From assembly GCA_958510825.1 (NCBI GenBank), contig OY294046.1, positions 6,388,595 to 6,452,594 on the forward strand: 64,000 nucleotides of DNA, read 5' to 3'. Position 1 is the stretch's first letter. Every line of letters begins with the position of its first letter. The stretch comes from Brachypterus glaber. Taxonomy: Eukaryota; Arthropoda; Insecta; Coleoptera; Kateretidae. The notes beneath the pieces are model-generated. The model was not told the origin of the DNA, made no database searches, and worked only from the letters and a program-made list of their open reading frames with translations. Below, one piece after another: positions 58,980 through 64,000 of this stretch. The position numbers were made by a program, and so were the translations under genes.

Positions 58980-60155
58980 CACGGTGTATTTGAAATAGCG
59001 TAGGAAATTTTAACAGGTGATTCTACATGATAAAATATGACAAAAAGTTCCTATAAATATATGTCTAAAAATGCGTCACAAGGGAGCTACGCCCCTTTGA
59101 AAGTGGCAAAAAAAATCGGTTTTTATTTAATAACTCAGGAACCCTTTGAGATATATCAACGAGGTTTTGCACATCAACTAATCCTACCAAGGCCCGTTTG
59201 TATGTGTTATTTTCATGTACTTATTTCAACCAGGGGTGTGCGAAACGGGGGGGGGCTTATCAGTTTTTTGTCCCAAAATTTTTTCTGTGTAACTTTTTTG
59301 CAATTTTATTTTTGAAATATGATTCCTCAGGCCAAAATAAATAAAAAAGGTACTTTTGTTGTAATAGTGTAGGATTAACCGTTTTCGAGAAAAATTCATT
59401 TGAAGGTGAAATTCCACGGTTCGAGGACGAAAAATTAAATACTAAAATGTTGAAAACCAAAATTTTAATGATGCAGGGCAAATGTACATTAAAAACTAAG
59501 AAAAAAACCTCATATACAGGTACTTCCAAAAATCAATCCTAATGGAGCTATGGTCTCCTAAATATGCACCATTTTTAAAGGACTATGGTAGCTTTAAAAG
59601 CGTTTTTTCGACCTACATGTATGGAAACTTTTTTTCTTAGTTTTTGATGTAGAATAACATGTCATCATTAAAATTTTGGTTTTCGACATTTTAGTATTTA
59701 ATTTTTCGTCCTCGAACCGTGAAAATTCACCTTCAAATGAACTTTTCTCGAAAACGGTTAATCCTACAATATTACAACAAGGGTGCCTTTTTTATGTATT
59801 TTGACCTGAGGAATCATATTTCAAAAATAAAATTGCAAAAATGTTACACAAAAAAAAGTTTGGGACAAAAAACTGATAAGACCCCCCCGTTTCGCACACC
59901 CTTGGTTTAAATAAGTACGTGAAAATAACATAAAAAGATGGGCCTTATAAGGATTAATTCACGTGCAAAACCTCGTAAATATATCTCAAAGGGTTCCTGA
60001 GTTATTAAATAAAAACCGATTTTTTTATCCACTTTCAAAGGGGCGTAGCTCCCTTATGACGCATTTTTAGACATATGTTTATAGGAACTTTTTGTCATAT
60101 TTTATCATGTAGAATCACCTGTTAAAATTTCCTACGCTATTTCAAATACACCCTG
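58980..60155. mobile_element. Family F foldback, copy 5
   Basis: CACGGTGTATTTGAAATAGC to AAATACACCCTG between TA dinucleotides, full length (1176 bp). 60156-60690 is AT-rich and unassigned. Confidence 0.85.
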
Positions 60156-60689
60156 TATACTAAATGAAGTTACAATGTTTTCCAAATAAACGATTTAAAT
60201 AACAGAATTTTTTATTTGAAAGTTTTTTTATTGTTACCATTTTTCAGGAACATATTTTTATAAAATGTTAAGTAAGTTATGAACTTAATAAGCAGTATCT
60301 TTCAATTTAGGCCAAAAGTAAGGGCATGTAATTTGTCTCGCATAATCTGGAAAAAAAATCTAATCCGCTACATAAATCCAAATTAAAAATATATACTTAT
60401 ATCCGATAAAAAATAATTAAAAAAGGGGAGTTTAAAATCAAGGGAACAGAAAATTTAATGAGCCTATAAAATAATTCTTTAATCAAAAATGTAAGTGCTT
60501 ATATTTTAATATTTTAATATAACATGAGTGCAAGAAAAACGAAAATTATTCTTATACTCACTATATATTTCTTACGTAGTTTTGTCCATTAAAAACAAAC
60601 TTTTTCTTCAAGCGTACTAAAATGTTCATATTTTATTACTGAACACACTAGTTAGAAGTGATCTATTTTTTACAGTAAAAAAATGAGTT

Positions 60690-61350
60690 CATTGTTGTAC
60701 GCCGTAAAAAAAAGTTAGTTAGAAAAACCACCACTGGCGGCAACACTTTTTGACTTTGATACAGCCATACTTCTAACTTGTTTGTTTATCATGTAAACAA
60801 GTGGCTGACTCGAGATTCTGTACAAAAACCTTGTGTGAAATTGATTAGAAATGGTTGAAGAAGAATATATGGTTTATACACCTACAAATCTCTCCGAAAT
60901 TGCAAATGCTACATTAGACAAGCTACCATCGAAATCGCGTAAAGTGTACGATTTAGCCTACGAAAAAAAATGAAAATGAGCTAAGGATGGTTTTAGTTTA
61001 TTTCGAAAGGATTTTATTGGCCTATTTTAATAAAAAAAACATACTTTATTACTGAATAAATTAAATTCTAAAATTAATATTTAAAAAAATATATATAGGA
61101 AGCTTGAAGAAAAAATAGTATGTTTCACTCAGAGGAAAAGTGCTTTTTTTACTCGTCTATACTTTCCAGACTCCGCCGCGTCGTCCGTAAATTCTACAGA
61201 CTAGTAAAAAAAGCTTCACTTTTCCTCTTAGTAAAACAATATACTATTTTATTCTTTAACATAACATAATATAAAATACAGTATGTTACTAAAAGTATTT
61301 TACATCGGCACTTAGTGCTACTAAGAGTGCCGATGTATTGAAATCTTCGT
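60690..61350. mobile_element. Crypton-like remnant with downstream hairpins
   Basis: A short leader, a broken tyrosine-recombinase-type N-terminus (60851-61060) and two hairpins: 61105-61250 (AGTATGTTTCACTCAGAGGA against TCCTCTTAGTAAAACAATA, core CTCCGCCGCGTCGTCCG) and a short one at 61303-61337 (ACATCGGCACTTAGT/ACTAAGAGTGCCGATGT). Termini are not defined. Confidence 0.45.
60851..61060 (+). pseudogene. Tyrosine-recombinase-like (Crypton-type) N-terminal fragment
   Basis: ATG at 60851 opens MVEEEYMVYTPTNLSEIANA, then TLDKLPSKSRKVYDLAYEKK and a stop. In another frame, after a small shift, VYFERILLAYFNKKN follows. The order LPxKSRxxYxxAYEKF ... LLAYF is what I know from insect Crypton-like/phage-integrase-type proteins (core-binding domain). 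The catalytic Arg-His-Arg-Tyr region is absent. Decayed and 3'-truncated; assignment from pattern memory only. Confidence 0.45.
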
Positions 61351-61410
61351 TTTTTTCACATTTCTCGACGTTTTAGACCATTCTGAGTCGAAATCAGTAA
61401 AAAAATTTTT

Positions 61411-61602
<192 letters not shown>

Positions 61603-62569
61603 GGTGTAAACTCTAACTCCATTTCTACATGAGATATCGGCTTGCGGTTTTTTGCATATTGTTTCTTATCGTATTTCGAAGAGCTGATTAGATTTTGGGG
61701 GTAAACGATTGGAGGTAAGGGGGTAAAAATAGAGTAAAACTTTAGCGTTTTAATAAGGGTAATAATTATTGTATTTGGTTAGTTTAGCACTTATATAAAA
61801 GATAATTTTAAATTGGTCAAAAAATGTTATAAACAACGTTTTCCTAAAACGCATTGTTTTCGAGATATTGGCGTTTAAAGCACTAAAAGGTTTTTTAGCA
61901 TATCTCACATATTCATAACCCGATTTCAAGAAATTATATTTTAAATAAAAGCTCTTTTCAAGCCCTATAAAAAATGTTATATACAGTTTTTTGCTAGAAT
62001 ATAATGTTTTAAAGATACAGAATTTAAAATCAAACAAAAGACCTAGTTTGAAATTTGCAAACTGGATGGCTCTAGTGTACAATAGTACCGATGTTTTGAC
62101 AGGGTACTTGCAACGTTTCATCTAGTTTAACAATGTGTTGTTCACATATGGATAAAATTTATGTTATTGTTTTATTTATAAATATTACATTTTGCAAGAA
62201 AATCCTAATCAATATTTATTCTACTATTTATATATTTTTATGAACACTTTTAAGCCAAACAATATACGATTAAATAAACTAAAATGATAAAGTACAACAT
62301 AAAATGTATATTTTACTTTCAAGCGATAGCTTTATGATCATTAAAACCTAGAAATTTATATTTTTACAAGGAATTTAACAAATTTATTTCATATGGATTC
62401 GGGAAACGTCGGGTACATAAATCACACGTTCTTCTAGGCTTTTATAAATTTTATCTACACTCCTACCTCTTCACTGACCTATATACATATATTTTTATTT
62501 TAAATTTTCACAATGGAAAATCCTGAGACCAATAAAACAATACGTTTTCCTATAGTTTATTAAAAATAC

Positions 62570-63186
62570 AAAATAGTTATTTATATACCAAGGGACTAAA
62601 CTGGCTGTTTTAGTCCCGCTGCATGAGTGTTTCCTGAGCGAGCGTAGCGAGTGAGGGAAACAGAAATGCAAGGGACTAAAACAGCCACGCTTAGTCCTGA
62701 GATATATACACTATTTTTTGCAGGACCAAACATAATTTAGGTAGGTAGATAAAATTAAAATTAAAAACTATGCGTCTAAAGTCGTTTGTTTTATTTTCGT
62801 AATTTAATCAAGATGCCTGTGAATTGCGAAAAGTCAGTTTGACGGCTATCGCGATTTCAATTGTTTTTTAATATGGTTGACACAAAAGTCAGTTCGAAAA
62901 AATGGACGAAGATGATTAATTTTAAGGAATGTATAAATTGTTATAACAATGTTATTTTTAAAGGTTTTCTTTCTTAAAATCAAATAAATTTGTTTGAATC
63001 GCTAATTTATTCCAAAACATCACCAAACCTAATTTTTGTACCAGTAAAGCACATAGTACCTAAGTATAATATTTTAATATTATCAAGGTTGCCGTGATTT
63101 TTATTTCCTTGGGAGAAAACCGGCAAGTTTAGTCCCGAAAATGAAAGCGTAAAATTAAGTTTTAGTCTTGGTCATGCAAAAACACT
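62570..63186. mobile_element. Hairpin element family H, copy 4 (full)
   Basis: Same orientation and extent as 30186-30795, including the GC-rich hairpin (GAGCGAGCGTAGCGAGTGAG). Left flanks also match (AATAGTTATTTATATACCAA), so that segment belongs to the element. The small frame is broken here by an in-frame TGA. Confidence 0.82.
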
Positions 63187-63209
63187 TTTAAATAAAAATT
63201 TCTAATAAT

Positions 63210-63713
63210 TTAGTAATAAGCACTTACATAATATGTATATATTATAGTACGCATAATATTGCCAAAGTCACAGTTAGGGGATTTTGTTAATTTTATATAT
63301 TTACGTTGGTACCTAAAATATTTGTGTTTCAAGCAAACTTTAAAGTCGTTAAAGGTTAATTTATTTAATAGTTCCAAACAGTTTATTTCTGTCATGAAAA
63401 CTAAAAAGAAAGTGTTAATTTCAACAGAAAATATTTTCCTAACAAAGTCTGCTAAACGGTGGGATACATACAATTTGCGAATGTTGATTGTTATTCGACC
63501 AGCTTGGCAATAAATCCGCATCTTTTAAAAAATTATAATTTTAAATATGCAATATCAGTTAAGAATAGCCCAGATATAAAAATCTATAATAAATTGCCTG
63601 AAAATTTAAAAAACCTCCCACACAAGAAATTTAAGCGAGAGGTCAGTTCAATATTAAAAAGGTATTGTTTTTATTCTGTGGAGGAGTATATGGACGCTTC
63701 TCTTCAGTGAATA
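63210..63713 (+). pseudogene. LINE polyprotein C-terminal end
   Basis: Frame 63459-63713 ends KNSPDIKIYNKLPENLKNLP, HKKFKREVSSILKRYCFYSV, EEYMDASLQ. The SPxxKIYNKLPxxLK and FKRExxxxL..YSVEEY motifs are the usual end of Jockey-like reverse-transcriptase ORFs. An earlier frame (63259-63513) may hold the preceding part after a frameshift. The catalytic domain is missing. Confidence 0.7.
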
Positions 63714-63827
63714 TGCTTAGACTGTATGTATTATATCATCAATAGTTTGTTTGGGTCTTTAAGAGACAGGCGCAGCCTATGGCTCATTTATCTAAAAAAA
63801 TATTTAATCTGAATTGAAAGTTGGGGC

Positions 63828-63923
63828 AGTGAGTCTATGCTCACTGATGCGAGTTGCATCTGTCATAATTTGGGGGGAGTGAGTCTCTGCTCACTGATGC
63901 GAGTTGCATCTGTCATAATTTGG
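63828..63923. repeat. Direct repeat of about 47 bp, two copies
   Basis: AGTGAGTCTMTGCTCACTGA followed by TGCGAGTTGCATCTGTCATA, twice in tandem, in the 3' region after the LINE ORF. Each copy has an AGTGAG/CTCACT dyad. Confidence 0.9.
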
Positions 63924-64000
63924 CGCTGTGGAGTGGGTGGGAGGGGGATGGGGAGGGATGTGATAGGGAGAGGAGGGATGTGCGGGAGGAGTGAGACTAT
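63924..64000. repeat. G-rich tract at the window edge
   Basis: GGGTGGGAGGGGGATGGGGA and similar purine-rich text, continuing out of the window. Several runs of three or more G could form a quadruplex. Confidence 0.8.

Noticed and set aside
49355..59910. Many similar 60-90 residue frames on both strands (for example starting MEVPVYEVFF, MKVAKKIGFY, MEFHLQMNFS)
   Set aside because: They recur because the family F foldback repeats itself in both orientations. Several overlap on opposite strands, none has a domain, and they change with indels between copies.
61750..62121. 123-residue minus-strand frame
   Set aside because: Composition (Phe, Lys, Tyr, Ile) is what AT-rich non-coding DNA gives; no domain or splice context. 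The sequence resembles transposon filler (TTTTCGAGATATTGGCG).

Overview
This is about 64 kb of an AT-rich, intron-containing and very repeat-rich animal genome. Spliced cuticle-type genes, a tRNA-derived SINE, Penelope and non-LTR retroelement fragments, Tc1/mariner relics and many TA-flanked inverted-repeat elements point to an insect. A beetle is possible, but the sequence alone does not prove the order. A run of exactly 200 N at 23534-23733 divides the window into two contigs.

I support two host genes, both on the + strand. Gene 1 (6917-8699) has two coding exons and encodes a 136-residue secreted protein of a kind I cannot name. Gene 2 (about 36915-50606) has a TATA box, a signal-peptide exon at 37005-37061 and three further exons at 42698, 47741 and 50473. 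It encodes a 201-residue secreted protein with one six-cysteine peritrophin-A (ChtBD2/CBM14) chitin-binding domain, the layout of the CPAP1 cuticle proteins. All intron phases agree. If both calls are right, both products enter the secretory pathway; the second should act in chitinous cuticle or another extracellular chitin matrix.

Layout: 0.2-2.9 kb nested foldback and short inverted-repeat elements; 3.1-5.8 kb a 1.45-kb foldback element and a TA-flanked element; 6.9-8.7 kb gene 1, whose intron holds two hairpin elements and an (ATT)n run; 8.75-14 kb hairpin remnants, a LINE scrap, short tandem repeats and a 380-bp TTC tract; 14.0-22.5 kb two inverted SINE copies enclosing a LINE 3' remnant, a foldback element with a mariner relic at its exact centre, and a 4-kb array of 449-bp monomers; 22.9-27.3 kb a hairpin element, the gap, a Penelope 3' end and a LINE 3' end; 28.9-36.7 kb many inverted-repeat elements; 36.9-50.6 kb gene 2, with introns full of transposons; 50.8-60.2 kb hairpin elements and a cluster of 1.17-kb foldback elements, part of which is recently tandemly duplicated; 60.7-61.3 kb a tyrosine-recombinase-like (Crypton-type) remnant with a hairpin; 61.4 kb a (CTGT)n tract; 62.6-64 kb another hairpin element, a LINE 3' end and a G-rich tail.

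The most interesting observations are: several unrelated element families that share a hairpin with a short GC-rich core; two hammerhead-like motifs, one in the Penelope 3' region; two copies of one element closely flanking exon 3 of the chitin-binding gene, with an open frame running from the exon into the element; and nested insertions whose empty sites can be read inside the window.
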